Source of the DNA: Fibrobacterota bacterium
GTDB taxonomy: Bacteria; Fibrobacterota; Chitinivibrionia; Chitinivibrionales; FEN-1185
Length of the DNA stretch: 64,000 nt
NCBI GenBank assembly: GCA_003165595.1
Contig: PLWQ01000009.1
Span: 141,516-205,515 of the forward strand
Reading direction: 5' to 3'
A model generated the notes under the pieces. It was given only the letters and a program-made list of their open reading frames with translations, searched no databases and was not told the origin of the DNA. Each line of letters opens with the position of its first letter. The stretch's first letter is position 1. This document shows positions 34,664 to 43,914 of the stretch, in pieces. Position numbers and translations under genes: made by a program.

Positions 34664-36004
34664 TTACCCGGTTGTGAGAACATGTTCCAGCGTCTCCGCA
34701 AATGCCCCGATTTCGTACTTGGTCCGTTTTTCCGTGACGGCGACAAGCAGGTAATTGTCCATGTCCGGATAGTACCGGCCGAGCGGAAAACCGGGGGCAA
34801 TACCCAGTTCTATCATTTTACCGGCTGCTTCCGCAGCATCAATGGGAAGCCTGACAGTAAATTCGTTGAATGTCGGGCTGGACTCCATCACTTTTACTTC
34901 CGGAATCGCCTTGAGCCTTTCCTTTGCGTAATGGGCTTTGTTAAGGCACAGCGACGCCACTTCCTTGAGGCCCTGCTTACCCATAAGGCTCAGGTAGGCA
35001 TGCGCCCGCAAGGCGCACAGCGCCTCGTTGGTACAGATGTTGGACATCGCCTTCTCCCGCCTTATATGCTGCTCCCGCGCCTGAAGGGTGAGGACGAAAC
35101 CCTGTCTTCCTCTATTGTCAACCGTTCGCCCGACAAGGCGGCCGGGCATCTTCCGAACCAGGTTCTTTGATGTTGCCATGAAGCCGAGGTATGGACCGCC
35201 GAACGATAGCGGAAGTCCCAGTGACTGACCTTCACCGGTAGCAATGTCGATGCCGGTTTCACCCGGCGATTTCAAGAGGGCAAGCGCGATGGGGTACACC
35301 GACTGGATAGCAAGGATGCCCATCGCATGGCACCGTTGTGCAATGTCGGTGTGATCGTCGATAACGCCGAAGAAATTCGGATTCTGAAGTACAACCGCGG
35401 CCGTAGTAGAATCGAGGGCGTCAAAGACCCGCTCCCGGTCGCTCTGTCCATGCGAAACCGGCACTTCGTGAAAATCGATTGACAAGTTGGCCGTGTAACA
35501 GTACAGCATCTGGCGGTAAATCGGATTTACTCCCCCATCTACGATAATTTTGGGCCGTTGTGTAGCCCTGATCGCCATCTGACAGGCTTCGTACAGGGCG
35601 GTGCCGCCGTCGTATAACGAAGCGTTCGAAACCTCCATGTCCGTAAGACGGCACATGGCCGATTGGTATTCGTAAATTGCCTGAAGCGTTCCTTGGGAGA
35701 GTTCGGGTTGATAGGGTGTATACGCGGTGTAGAACTCGCTGCGGCCCGCTATAGCGTCCACTGCTGCGGGGATAAAATGGTCGTAGAACCCGCCGCCCAC
35801 GAAATTGGTAAGGTGTGAATAGTTTTGAGATGCCAGGGCGGTCATGGCTGCCAGCACCTCTTGTTCGGATTTTCCCGGTGGAAGCCTACTTGCCCTTGGC
35901 TTAAGCTCGCGGGGTATGTCGGCGAAAAGTACTTCCAGATTCGGCACGCCGCACGTTGCGAGCATTGCCTCGCGCTGCGCAGCTGTATTGGCGACGTAGC
36001 TCAT
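34664..36004 (-). CDS. gcvPA: Glycine dehydrogenase (decarboxylating) subunit 1
   Basis: The non-PLP half of the split P protein, 446 residues, the normal size. Typical blocks are NFVGGGFYDHFIPAAVD, AYTPYQPELSQGTLQAIYEYQ and GPYLGFMATSK. The start codon overlaps the gcvH stop by 4 bases (ATGA), so translation is coupled. The split P protein is common outside the proteobacteria. Confidence 0.97.
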   Translation of the reverse strand: MSYVANTAAQREAMLATCGVPNLEVLFADIPRELKPRASRLPPGKSEQEVLAAMTALASQNYSHLTNFVGGGFYDHFIPAAVDAIAGRSEFYTAYTPYQPELSQGTLQAIYEYQSAMCRLTDMEVSNASLYDGGTALYEACQMAIRATQRPKIIVDGGVNPIYRQMLYCYTANLSIDFHEVPVSHGQSDRERVFDALDSTTAAVVLQNPNFFGVIDDHTDIAQRCHAMGILAIQSVYPIALALLKSPGETGIDIATGEGQSLGLPLSFGGPYLGFMATSKNLVRKMPGRLVGRTVDNRGRQGFVLTLQAREQHIRREKAMSNICTNEALCALRAHAYLSLMGKQGLKEVASLCLNKAHYAKERLKAIPEVKVMESSPTFNEFTVRLPIDAAEAAGKMIELGIAPGFPLGRYYPDMDNYLLVAVTEKRTKYEIGAFAETLEHVLTTG

Positions 36005-36396
36005 TTGTCCGACTCCGCGAATGCATCGTAGGCCGCGCCATCCATGAGGCCGGCAAGGTCCGCGCCGTTAAAATTGGTGATCTTGAACAACCATGCAGAG
36101 CCGTAAGGATCTTTGTTTATTTCTTCGGGCTTGGCGTCGAGCAGGGTATTTGTCTCGGCAATGTCGCCGGATACCGGAGCATATATGTCGCTGGCGGCCT
36201 TGACGGATTCTATGACCGAGCAACTTTCTCCTTTTCCAACCTTCTTCCCGATTGCCGGAAGCTCAATAAAGGTAATGTCCCCCAGCGCCTTCTGAGCGTG
36301 GTACGATATTCCTACAATCGCCAGGCCGGCGTCGACTTTGACCCATTCGTGCGTGGTGGTGTATTTTCTATCGGCGGGTGTTGGGACAATGGCCAC
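36001..36396 (-). CDS. gcvH: Glycine cleavage system H protein
   Basis: The lipoyl carrier of the glycine cleavage system, 131 residues. Lipoylated Lys66 lies in SVIESVKAASDIYAP, and the family start RKYTTTHEWV is present. A GTG start at 36396 is chosen because AAGGAGGAA stands 4-6 bases before it; the ATG at 36468 lies inside the gcvT end and has no site. Confidence 0.97.
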   Translation of the reverse strand: MAIVPTPADRKYTTTHEWVKVDAGLAIVGISYHAQKALGDITFIELPAIGKKVGKGESCSVIESVKAASDIYAPVSGDIAETNTLLDAKPEEINKDPYGSAWLFKITNFNGADLAGLMDGAAYDAFAESDK

Positions 36397-36425
36397 GTGC
36401 TTCCTCCTTGGTTGACAGTTAGTAA

Positions 36426-37523
36426 TCAGGTCAGAAATTCTGATATCGCCCGCCGGGCGGTCGCCCACTGGTAGAATGGCATGGTGGTGAGCGTGGCGGG
36501 CAACTGGTTCTTCCCGGCCGCCACAACCACGCGCCGACCAACGACGCTGTGTGGAACGGCAACATATCCCATTGCGATAGCGCGCTCAAGGCAAGGGGAG
36601 AAGCTTCCGCTCGTAACCACGCCAATCGGTTCGCCCGATTCGGCGTATATGCGGTCGCCGCTGCGTGCAGTTCGCCTGCCATCGAGCGTGATTCCGCGTA
36701 ATAACTCTTGTGTGTTCGCGGGATCGAGCACAGCGCTCGATCCGATAAATGTCTTGTCCGATGAAATCGCCCTGGAAAACCCGGACTGCGCCGCGTTGCG
36801 GTTCTCGTCCAGCTCGTGTCCGTACAAGGGAAAACCCATTTCCAATCGAAGCGTATCGCGAGCGCCGAGCCCCGCGGGTTTTGCGCCCAGGGCAAGACAA
36901 TCGTCCCAGAATTGAACTGTTTGCCGCTCATCCAGGTAAATCTCAAACCCTATTTCTCCGGTATAGCCGGTTCGGCTCACGATGATCCTCTTGCCTTTGT
37001 AAACGTTGTACATCCAACGATAGTATTTGAGGCCGGAGATCGGATCTGCCAGAAGTTTGCCGATTATGCGCGGGGAAGAAGGGCCTTGCAAATCGATCTT
37101 TCCTGTTTCCTGAGAAACGTTCGACAATAATGTGGCAGGTGATATGTGATTCTTAACCCAATCAAAATCAGCATCTTGTGTTCCAGCGTTCACAACCATG
37201 AAGAATTCGCCGCTGCCCATTCGGTACACAATTTGATCGTCGAGAACCCCTCCTTCTTCGTTGCAGATGAATCCGTACCTGCATTGGCCAATTTGCATTG
37301 AAGCCACCGGGCACGATACGATTCCGTCAAGGTCCGCTGCAGCCTTGGGCCCTTTGATAATGAATTCACCCATATGGCAGGTGTCGAATACCGTAGCAGA
37401 TTCCCGGGTATGGAAGTGTTCGGCGATAATGCCCTCATACTGAATGGGCATGTCGAATCCGCCAAAGGGCGCCATGGTAGCGCCCCGAGAAACATGGGAT
37501 GGGTAGAGAAAGGTTTTTTTCAT
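36426..37523 (-). CDS. gcvT: Glycine cleavage system T protein (aminomethyltransferase)
   Basis: Transfers the methylene group from aminomethyl-lipoyl-GcvH to tetrahydrofolate, releasing ammonia. The 365-residue protein starts MKKTFLYPSHVSRGATMAPFG and has FDTCHMGEF and ARDTLRLEMGFPLYGHELD of the folate-binding barrel. ATG 37523 fits the family N-terminus, with GGGGAAA 11 bases upstream; the frame is open to 37589. First gene of the gcv operon. Only about 70 bases separate it from the preceding gene, leaving no room for a glycine riboswitch. Confidence 0.96.
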   Translation of the reverse strand: MKKTFLYPSHVSRGATMAPFGGFDMPIQYEGIIAEHFHTRESATVFDTCHMGEFIIKGPKAAADLDGIVSCPVASMQIGQCRYGFICNEEGGVLDDQIVYRMGSGEFFMVVNAGTQDADFDWVKNHISPATLLSNVSQETGKIDLQGPSSPRIIGKLLADPISGLKYYRWMYNVYKGKRIIVSRTGYTGEIGFEIYLDERQTVQFWDDCLALGAKPAGLGARDTLRLEMGFPLYGHELDENRNAAQSGFSRAISSDKTFIGSSAVLDPANTQELLRGITLDGRRTARSGDRIYAESGEPIGVVTSGSFSPCLERAIAMGYVAVPHSVVGRRVVVAAGKNQLPATLTTMPFYQWATARRAISEFLT

Positions 37524-37592
37524 TGCAACGCGTTTCCCCAAAAAAAATACATCGCAACTAAGCAACGGCAAAGCAAGAAAACCTAGCAATTA

Positions 37593-38873
37593 CTATCGCG
37601 CCAGTTCATCTTGGTCGAAAATTCCTAGAAGCCTGGTCTCGTTGATTGCGGTAATCCCCTTGCCTCTTGCCCAGGCACAAACGCCCTGCAAGGAACTGGC
37701 GGATGAGAGTCTGGTAGTCCGGGATTCGAAAACACTTATGCCGCCTTCTTCTTGTCTTGCGTACTGGAAGCCCATCGGGTTTTCCGGAAACCGAACTATA
37801 GCATTGCGTGATCCTTCCCCGAGGTAGGCATCGGGACCGTACGCGGCCAATGCAACATCATTTTCCAGACGGAATTCCCCCCGCATGTCAATGGACGTCG
37901 AGTTCGGCGGTAGAGCAAGTATATCGATTCGATAGGTGGTACATTCCAGCGTCAGAATAACAACGGTCCATTTGATGGAAATCCCGGTCGATGTAGCGCA
38001 CGCGTAAACGAATTTTGTCCCCGCCATTTTCGGCCTAACAATGTTGGATACTTCGGGGGAAAGGAGTGGACTCACCGTTTCTCCTCCTGCAAGCAAGTGC
38101 AGGCCGAGCTCGCCGTCCAGCGCAAACCGTTTGAACGGATGCACGATGCCGGTTGCGTCCCTGTTGAGAAAAAAGGAAAGTACCGGGGCTGCAGCGTGCT
38201 GTGCGAGAAATGAATGAGTCTTTCCGCCGGATTCCCAGTCGAGCGCCTCAACCGAAGGCGCGACGTGTACTTCGTCCGAATCGTGGATACCCTCTGTTTT
38301 CTGTGAAAGGATCCATGCGCTCCACAGATAGCCGAGAACAGCTGCGTGTTCATCTGCCGCCAACTTGTGCATTGACTTTCTCAGCGCGAGAAAACAGGTA
38401 TGCGCCGAGCGTTTGGCAACCCCTTCGGAGGCGTTGGGGCACCAGCATGCGTAGATCATGCCTTCAATCAAGAAGCAATACATCGACGCAGCTGCGACAT
38501 CGGTTGAAAGCCCTGTGGCCGCGAGATCACTTTGCGCGCAAAAACACAGCAGTCTCATGAGCGTCGAACCGCTATGACGAAACGGATGCATGGCAGGATC
38601 TGCGCCATCCAGGACTGCCAGCAAGGCCGTGTGCGCCTCCAAAAACAGCGAAACGAATGCATTGCCTGCCATCCCAAGAATCGCCGGAAGCCGCATTGGG
38701 TTGGCCTGGCTCGCTTTTCCTGCCGCCGCCCAGAGAAATTGCTTTACGCCTGCCAGCGATTCTTCGGTTTGGCATACCTGCGATCGCGCCAGAACCAAGG
38801 GAAGCACCGAGAGGCTTTGGGTTGGGTTTCTCTGAATGTCCAGAATGAGATATTTGTAAGCTGTTGAATCCAT
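37593..38873 (-). CDS. Hypothetical protein
   Basis: 426 residues that I do not recognise. No signal peptide or membrane helix is visible. The N-terminal half (1-190) is helical and rich in Ala, Leu, Cys and Met. The C-terminal half (about 200-426) has alternating beta strands (VYACATSTGISIKWTVVILTLE), like a beta-sandwich such as those following helical toroids in heparinase II/III or similar proteins, but no catalytic motif can be pointed out. It lies 69 bases before gcvT and 10 bases after a DJ-1 family gene on the same strand, so it may share their transcript. Confidence 0.65.
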   Translation of the reverse strand: MDSTAYKYLILDIQRNPTQSLSVLPLVLARSQVCQTEESLAGVKQFLWAAAGKASQANPMRLPAILGMAGNAFVSLFLEAHTALLAVLDGADPAMHPFRHSGSTLMRLLCFCAQSDLAATGLSTDVAAASMYCFLIEGMIYACWCPNASEGVAKRSAHTCFLALRKSMHKLAADEHAAVLGYLWSAWILSQKTEGIHDSDEVHVAPSVEALDWESGGKTHSFLAQHAAAPVLSFFLNRDATGIVHPFKRFALDGELGLHLLAGGETVSPLLSPEVSNIVRPKMAGTKFVYACATSTGISIKWTVVILTLECTTYRIDILALPPNSTSIDMRGEFRLENDVALAAYGPDAYLGEGSRNAIVRFPENPMGFQYARQEEGGISVFESRTTRLSSASSLQGVCAWARGKGITAINETRLLGIFDQDELAR

Positions 38874-38883
38874 GCGACCATGT

Positions 38884-39426
38884 TTAATCGTATACGATGG
38901 CCCGCGAGACCGCTCCGGCTATTTCTTTGCCTGCAAGGTAGGTCGCGATCGCCAGCGCAAAAGGAACTGCCGTGCCTGCTCCTCTGCTGGTAATGACATT
39001 GCCGTCAACCACAACGTGCTCTGCCGCAAAAACCGCACCAAGGAGTTTACTTTCATCGCCCGGGAAACAGGTTGCCCTCTTGTTAAGAAGTATCCCGGCT
39101 TTCCCGAAAACGGCGGGCGCCGCGCAAATTGCGGCGCAAAGTTTGCCGGCGGAAAACATCTGTTTTACTAGTTCGATAACGGAAACCGACTCGAGTAGAT
39201 GTTTGTGGCCCGGACCGCCCGGCAATATCAACGCATCGGGGAGGGGAGAAATCCGGCCAAGTACGGATTCAACTATTATGGTGATGTTATGAGAACCTGT
39301 AACCGTCAGTGACGAAAGCCCGACGATGGTAATATTTACGCCTGCACGCCGTAGCAGGTCAATGGGCGTTATGGCCTCAACTTCTTCAAAACCGTCAGCA
39401 AGGATGATCGTTGCCGTCTTGTTCAT
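38884..39426 (-). CDS. DJ-1/PfpI family protein
   Basis: A cytosolic 180-residue protein of the DJ-1/YajL branch. The nucleophile Cys101 is in CAAICAAPAVF and the partner Glu15 is in DGFEEVEAITP. Members are proposed glyoxalases, deglycases or oxidative-stress chaperones; which applies is not readable. It appears to be the first gene of a minus-strand group leading into the gcv operon. Confidence 0.9.
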   Translation of the reverse strand: MNKTATIILADGFEEVEAITPIDLLRRAGVNITIVGLSSLTVTGSHNITIIVESVLGRISPLPDALILPGGPGHKHLLESVSVIELVKQMFSAGKLCAAICAAPAVFGKAGILLNKRATCFPGDESKLLGAVFAAEHVVVDGNVITSRGAGTAVPFALAIATYLAGKEIAGAVSRAIVYD

Positions 39427-39764
39427 GGCTATGCCCTCTTATGAGATTGCGAGTCCTGATTCTCCCCACCAGACTATAACGCATAAAGATATACTGCGCG
39501 TTTGACTTGTGCAAAAGCATAGCGCTTTCCATGTTCCTTTGAATCCCGTCGCCAGGAATATTCCATTTCCGACACCCGCCCCAAATACCTCGTTTTGGGA
39601 TTCTTTCCCTTGCCTTTTTCCAAAAAACATACATATATTACGAATAGGCGAGGACTGGACAAATCGGTCGGGTTCACCTGATCAGGTCTTACTCAGGTGG
39701 ATGCATATGCCAAGTGGGGGCTTGGTAACGGTCGTGTTCGTTAAAAATTAACCAGGAGTTCCCA
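39427..39764. promoter_or_regulatory. Divergent intergenic region with structured leader
   Basis: About 340 bases hold the promoters of the DJ-1 gene (left) and the vWA gene (right). Close to the vWA gene, 39675-39726 can fold into two hairpins: CACCTGA/TCAGGTG (39675-39681 with 39693-39699; it also contains the 12-base palindrome ACCTGATCAGGT) and GCCAAG/CTTGGT (39709-39726, loop TGGGGG). The pair is bracketed by direct CGGTCG repeats at 39665 and 39729. An AGGAG ribosome site follows. It looks like a structured 5' leader, but it does not match a riboswitch class I know. Confidence 0.4.
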
Positions 39765-42017
39765 ATGGTGCACGGTTTCGGTCCGCGCGTTTTGGCTTGT
39801 CACATTCTCTTTCTCACCCTCATTTTTTGCACCTTTGTGCTGGCCGACGAGAGGTGCGCCCTCACCTTTTCCGGGTGCCCGGAGACATTCAACGGCGACA
39901 CCATAAAGGTCCCGGACAATGTCGTTAAAATCTACTCCCTCGTGCATGCCTGCAAGGCATCGCAAACAATTCATATTGGGGGAAGCGGCAGTTCCTCGAT
40001 TCTGTTTGTGATCGACAACACGGGAAGCATGCTGGGACCAAAAGGAAACGATCCCACCGGCGCCCGTTTCAAGGTTGTCAGTGCTCTCCTTGATACGATC
40101 TATGCGAAGCAGCCCGATGCTCAGGTTGGGTTGATCGTTTTTCGCGAGCATCTCTACTTCGACACCACCACAACGCAGTACTATTACACGCAATATTTCA
40201 AGGCACTGCATCCCGTCCTGGACAACAGTCCGACTCAGGCCTACCTGCCCTTCATGGGGCTCAGCACTACATACAACGGCAAGACAGGAATTACTATTCT
40301 CAAGGACATCCTTACCACCAATGCTACGGGAGACAGCTTGGTCTACCGTCCTCTGTACACCCGCAACGACAACGGCGGCGAAACCAACATCAACGGCGCT
40401 TTCATTGCCGCTAAGCAAGTATTTCAAGCCGCATCGAATCCGCCGCAAAATCAGTTCATGATTTTCCTTTCCGACGGGGAACCGGCGGGAACAACACAGG
40501 CGAACCTGGATCCGAATTGGTTCTCAACGGCGGCCGGTGTCGCCGGCCTTCCCACGACATTTACCGTGTTTTTCAACAAGGCGGGAACCCAGCCCGCATT
40601 GCTCACCACAATGACGACCAACATTCAAAATAATGGGTATTCAGCGACAAACCCGGGAAGCAATATCTGGTCTTTGGCGAATGTAAATTACAATACGCTC
40701 ATGAACCTGCTGATGAACAACATCATATCGAATATTCTCGTTTCCGGCAACCCGACCAAAATGACGCTCAACAACAGTACTTCCACCATTTATATCGACA
40801 GTTCGTTCTTCTTTACCGACAGTTTTCCAATTGCCCAGACCCCTACGCTTTTCACCATGAACATCAGTTATCGTTATGTCAATCCAACGACCCAGATTCT
40901 TTCGGACACCGTCGTACCTATCCGTTTCTATCTTGAGAGGAGCTTGCAGGCCGCGCTGCCGGCCGGCCTCGGGACCGTGTGTCAGCAGATTGTCCCGCCG
41001 GTGGGCAGCATACCGGTAACCGCCACGCTTCTTGACACAAACCATAACGGCCATCTTGACAGAATAGACATCACCTGGACTGCCGATTCAACCATTACGG
41101 GAAATCCAACCGTCGCAAACTTCATTCAGACCCTGGTGATAACCACTCTGGACGGCAAAAAGGATACTCTCCACGCGGTTTCCATCCAGATGGACCTTGC
41201 AAACAAGACGATCCACATAATTTTGAGTGAGAACGTGGGACCTGAATACGAGACCGCATGGCAGCCGAATCCCGCAATCACACTTACGAACTATCAGATG
41301 ACAGCATCAGGAAGCTGGTTCATAGTTACCGCGGTGGTCGACGGAGCTTCGCCCGTCATCAAGAGCGTTTGTTTCGTTCCCATGCCCGGTGCGGACACGC
41401 TGCACGTGGAGTTCAGCGAACCGCTTGCAGGCCAGAAACCGGCCGTCGATCCTTACAATTCGTTTACATTGTACTATCAAAATGGGACGGCGTATCCCTT
41501 TGCGGTGAAGAATCCGACATACAAAGTGGTGGGTGACTTGGTCGTTTACGATCTTCAAGCCCATACGCTCACCAGTGCCGACAGCATCGTTGAAGGAAAC
41601 AGGCCGGCTTTTCGCTTGTCCCCGTGCGGCGATGTGTCAATCATCGTTAATTACCTTGCTGTAGGAAATCCATTTATTCCCGGGAAGACCGTTGTCCCGC
41701 CGTCGCTGCGCAACCCGAACAGCACCTCCACTTCCGGATCCCGCATCGAGGTGTCGCTCATTCCGGCAATCCAGGGGGATCTCGGGAAAGGAGTGACAGG
41801 TTCGCTCACCATTTTTGATGCAGTTGGTAATGTCGTGGCAGACCGTGTCCAAATGTTTGCCGATGCCACCGCAGTAAAGCTCTTCTGGGTATGGGATGGC
41901 AAGACACGGACCGGTTCGTGGGCGGCGCCGGGGACCTATCTGGCAAGAATCGTCATAGACGATCAGGTGCGAGGTACCAAACAGACATTGCGCGTGAATG
42001 TTGGAATCAAACACTAG
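39765..42017 (+). CDS. Secreted von Willebrand factor A domain protein with FlgD-like C-terminal domain
   Basis: 750 residues. A Sec signal peptide (cleavage near residue 27) is followed by a vWA domain (about 75-320). Its metal-ion adhesion motif is DNTGSM (Asp84), DxTxS rather than DxSxS, with later NGGETNINGA and FLSDGEP. Beta-rich regions follow (about 330-640). The C-terminus (about 660-750) has LTIFDAVGNVVADRV and WDGKTRTGSWAAPGTYLARI, the FlgD Ig-like/type IX tail pattern. Probably a cell-surface adhesion or matrix protein. The ATG is preceded by AGGAG. Confidence 0.85.
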   Translation: MVHGFGPRVLACHILFLTLIFCTFVLADERCALTFSGCPETFNGDTIKVPDNVVKIYSLVHACKASQTIHIGGSGSSSILFVIDNTGSMLGPKGNDPTGARFKVVSALLDTIYAKQPDAQVGLIVFREHLYFDTTTTQYYYTQYFKALHPVLDNSPTQAYLPFMGLSTTYNGKTGITILKDILTTNATGDSLVYRPLYTRNDNGGETNINGAFIAAKQVFQAASNPPQNQFMIFLSDGEPAGTTQANLDPNWFSTAAGVAGLPTTFTVFFNKAGTQPALLTTMTTNIQNNGYSATNPGSNIWSLANVNYNTLMNLLMNNIISNILVSGNPTKMTLNNSTSTIYIDSSFFFTDSFPIAQTPTLFTMNISYRYVNPTTQILSDTVVPIRFYLERSLQAALPAGLGTVCQQIVPPVGSIPVTATLLDTNHNGHLDRIDITWTADSTITGNPTVANFIQTLVITTLDGKKDTLHAVSIQMDLANKTIHIILSENVGPEYETAWQPNPAITLTNYQMTASGSWFIVTAVVDGASPVIKSVCFVPMPGADTLHVEFSEPLAGQKPAVDPYNSFTLYYQNGTAYPFAVKNPTYKVVGDLVVYDLQAHTLTSADSIVEGNRPAFRLSPCGDVSIIVNYLAVGNPFIPGKTVVPPSLRNPNSTSTSGSRIEVSLIPAIQGDLGKGVTGSLTIFDAVGNVVADRVQMFADATAVKLFWVWDGKTRTGSWAAPGTYLARIVIDDQVRGTKQTLRVNVGIKH

Positions 42018-42060
42018 CCAACCGCTTAACCGCAGGACGGTGCGTTGATTTTCCGTCTGT

Positions 42061-42091
42061 GAAGCGCCGGGTCCCAGCGATCCGGCGCTTC
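42061..42091. terminator. Hairpin between convergent genes
   Basis: A perfect 10-bp stem GAAGCGCCGG / CCGGCGCTTC has an 11-base loop. No T-run follows on either strand, so it may block transcription or protect the 3' ends rather than act as a classic terminator. Confidence 0.6.
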
Positions 42092-42110
42092 ATGTAAACG
42101 GCTGGGGTTC

Positions 42111-43316
42111 CTACTTCGGGATTTTGAGTTTGAAGATGGTCTGGTGTCGTATCCGAGGAAACAGTTGGTGTAGAGCCAGAGACAAAATCGTACGCCCATC
42201 CGGCTTGTCCGCCGTAATCGACGTGGCGGCGGATCCATTAATAGAGACAAAAGAGCCCGCGTTTGAACTTTCGGCAAACGAACAGGTTGCCGACGCAAGT
42301 CCTTTCGAGCTCACATGGAGCGTATCCCGGGTCCAATAGGCGCCCAGCTCGGCCCCGGCCGCGTTCTTTTGCAGTTCCCATCCTATGCAATTCGGCGGAA
42401 GGTTCGGATACCCGGGCGTAAAGACCCACGAAATCGAGTTCCGCGCCGGCGACCTGCTCCAGGTCCGAATGACAGCCGCGAGATTTCCGTATTCCTTTTG
42501 CCGGTAATCGAAGCCGTGCTTCTCGTCGGGATATTCCCTGTGGTCAACGTTCACTCCGTTCTGCTCAAGCCATGAGAGAAACTGCATCACCTGAGACAGG
42601 GGATAGATCCGGTCTTGTCCCGCGTTTATATTGAGCAGCGGCCGCTGCATGATGTTCCTCGGGTATATGTTCATTCCCAGGGAAACAAGCATGCCGCCGT
42701 ACCCGGAAACCGCAATGAACCCCGCAAACGGATCGCATATCGTGTTGGCGGCGCAATAGCTCCCGGTCGCACCGTCGGATACGCCGGCAAGAAACACCTT
42801 GTCCGGATTGATCGGGTAACACAACGTCATTAAGCGAACCGTTTGCAGAACTCGCGACATGCCGGCCGGGCTCCACCACGGCGCGTCCCTGTTTGCAGAC
42901 GGGCTTGCGAGAAACAGATTGAATGTGTCCGCAAGGGAGGAGAGCATGTCGTAGGCAAGCTCCCCCTTTGTGGTAAGCGCGGTGCCCGTTCCTCCGTGCA
43001 GGTAGACAATAAGGGGATACAGCGTGTCGTACCGGACGGATGCGGGTGTTTTCCAGCCGACCGTGTACGATGAATTGAATGTGTCAAGCAACACCGCCGT
43101 GCGGGCGCCCAGCGGGCCGCGATTTGCAAGGATCGCCTCGCATGCAAGGGAGTCTTGTTTCTCATTAAAACCCTTATATGACAAAAGGGAATCGGTGAGC
43201 GCGGGCGAGGGGTTGACGAACCACCGGCCGTACAGCTCCGCCGCATGGGGCGGCATGGTCACCTGGTTTTGACAAAACAGGAGAAGCAGGAAACTTGCTA
43301 CAAGGAAATGCTTCAT
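42111..43316 (-). CDS. Secreted alpha/beta hydrolase (PHB-depolymerase / dienelactone-hydrolase-like)
   Basis: 401 residues with a signal-like N-terminus (MKHFLVASFLLLLFC; the Cys could be a lipidation site). The oxyanion loop is VYLHGGTGT, the nucleophile Ser180 is in LAGVSDGATG, Asp235 is in NAGQDRIYP and His267 is in EKHGFDY, which completes a triad. A separate beta domain of about 110 residues follows (290-401). Similar enzymes cleave esters in polymers or acetylated glycans. It is downstream of a STAS gene on the same strand (51 bases apart). Confidence 0.78.
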   Translation of the reverse strand: MKHFLVASFLLLLFCQNQVTMPPHAAELYGRWFVNPSPALTDSLLSYKGFNEKQDSLACEAILANRGPLGARTAVLLDTFNSSYTVGWKTPASVRYDTLYPLIVYLHGGTGTALTTKGELAYDMLSSLADTFNLFLASPSANRDAPWWSPAGMSRVLQTVRLMTLCYPINPDKVFLAGVSDGATGSYCAANTICDPFAGFIAVSGYGGMLVSLGMNIYPRNIMQRPLLNINAGQDRIYPLSQVMQFLSWLEQNGVNVDHREYPDEKHGFDYRQKEYGNLAAVIRTWSRSPARNSISWVFTPGYPNLPPNCIGWELQKNAAGAELGAYWTRDTLHVSSKGLASATCSFAESSNAGSFVSINGSAATSITADKPDGRTILSLALHQLFPRIRHQTIFKLKIPK

Positions 43317-43367
43317 GCGTAGGCGAAGGGAATGCCGGCCGTTATGGCGAAGCGGTGAACGAGAAGG

Positions 43368-43730
43368 TTACTGGCGCCCTGCGGTCATGCTCCGCTCGAA
43401 GTCTGCGCGCGAACGGTAAATGGGTACAAATGAATCAAAACCGACAATGGTAATAATTCCCATGATGTCTTCATTCACGCCGAAAACAACGAGCCCGCCT
43501 TGCTTTTCCTTGAGACGGTTCTGGTAGTTGAGCATAAGCGTCATCGCGCTGGAATCGAGATGGGTGGTATTGGTAAGATCGAGCGCGATTTTTGGGGTCT
43601 GCTGTTCCTTGAGCGGCTCAAGCACTTTTCTGATTTCGGCGACGAATTTGATCACGAACTTTCCATCGATTGCCACGATATTCCAGGAGTTCCATGACTC
43701 CGCGGAGACTTTTATGGGGGATTGTTCCAT
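43368..43730 (-). CDS. STAS-domain anti-sigma factor antagonist
   Basis: 120 residues forming a single STAS domain. The switch serine lies in THLDSSAMTLML (Ser60/61), the site phosphorylated by the cognate anti-sigma kinase in partner switching. A nearby candidate kinase domain is the HATPase half of the regulator at 47500. An AT-rich gap of about 185 bases upstream probably contains its promoter. Confidence 0.85.
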   Translation of the reverse strand: MEQSPIKVSAESWNSWNIVAIDGKFVIKFVAEIRKVLEPLKEQQTPKIALDLTNTTHLDSSAMTLMLNYQNRLKEKQGGLVVFGVNEDIMGIITIVGFDSFVPIYRSRADFERSMTAGRQ

Positions 43731-43914
43731 AACATCCGCTTTCTAGGCGTTCCGCCGCATAATGGAGGTGTCGTGAAATACTGAACAAACCGTTAGGCTT
43801 CGCTGTACCTAAAATAGTTATTGTCTCTGGCAAGGTAAATGCTAATTGATGATTGTAGGACATATTGCCGAACCCCGCACACACGCGGCGTGGCGCCCTG
43901 CGCCTGCGGTCAGT

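Noticed and set aside
37524-37592. Glycine riboswitch before gcvT
   Set aside because: Only about 70 bases are free and no tandem aptamer pattern is present.
39663-39740. c-di-GMP (GEMM) riboswitch before the vWA gene
   Set aside because: The second half has a faint resemblance (GC.A..GCC), but the conserved first-half core is absent.
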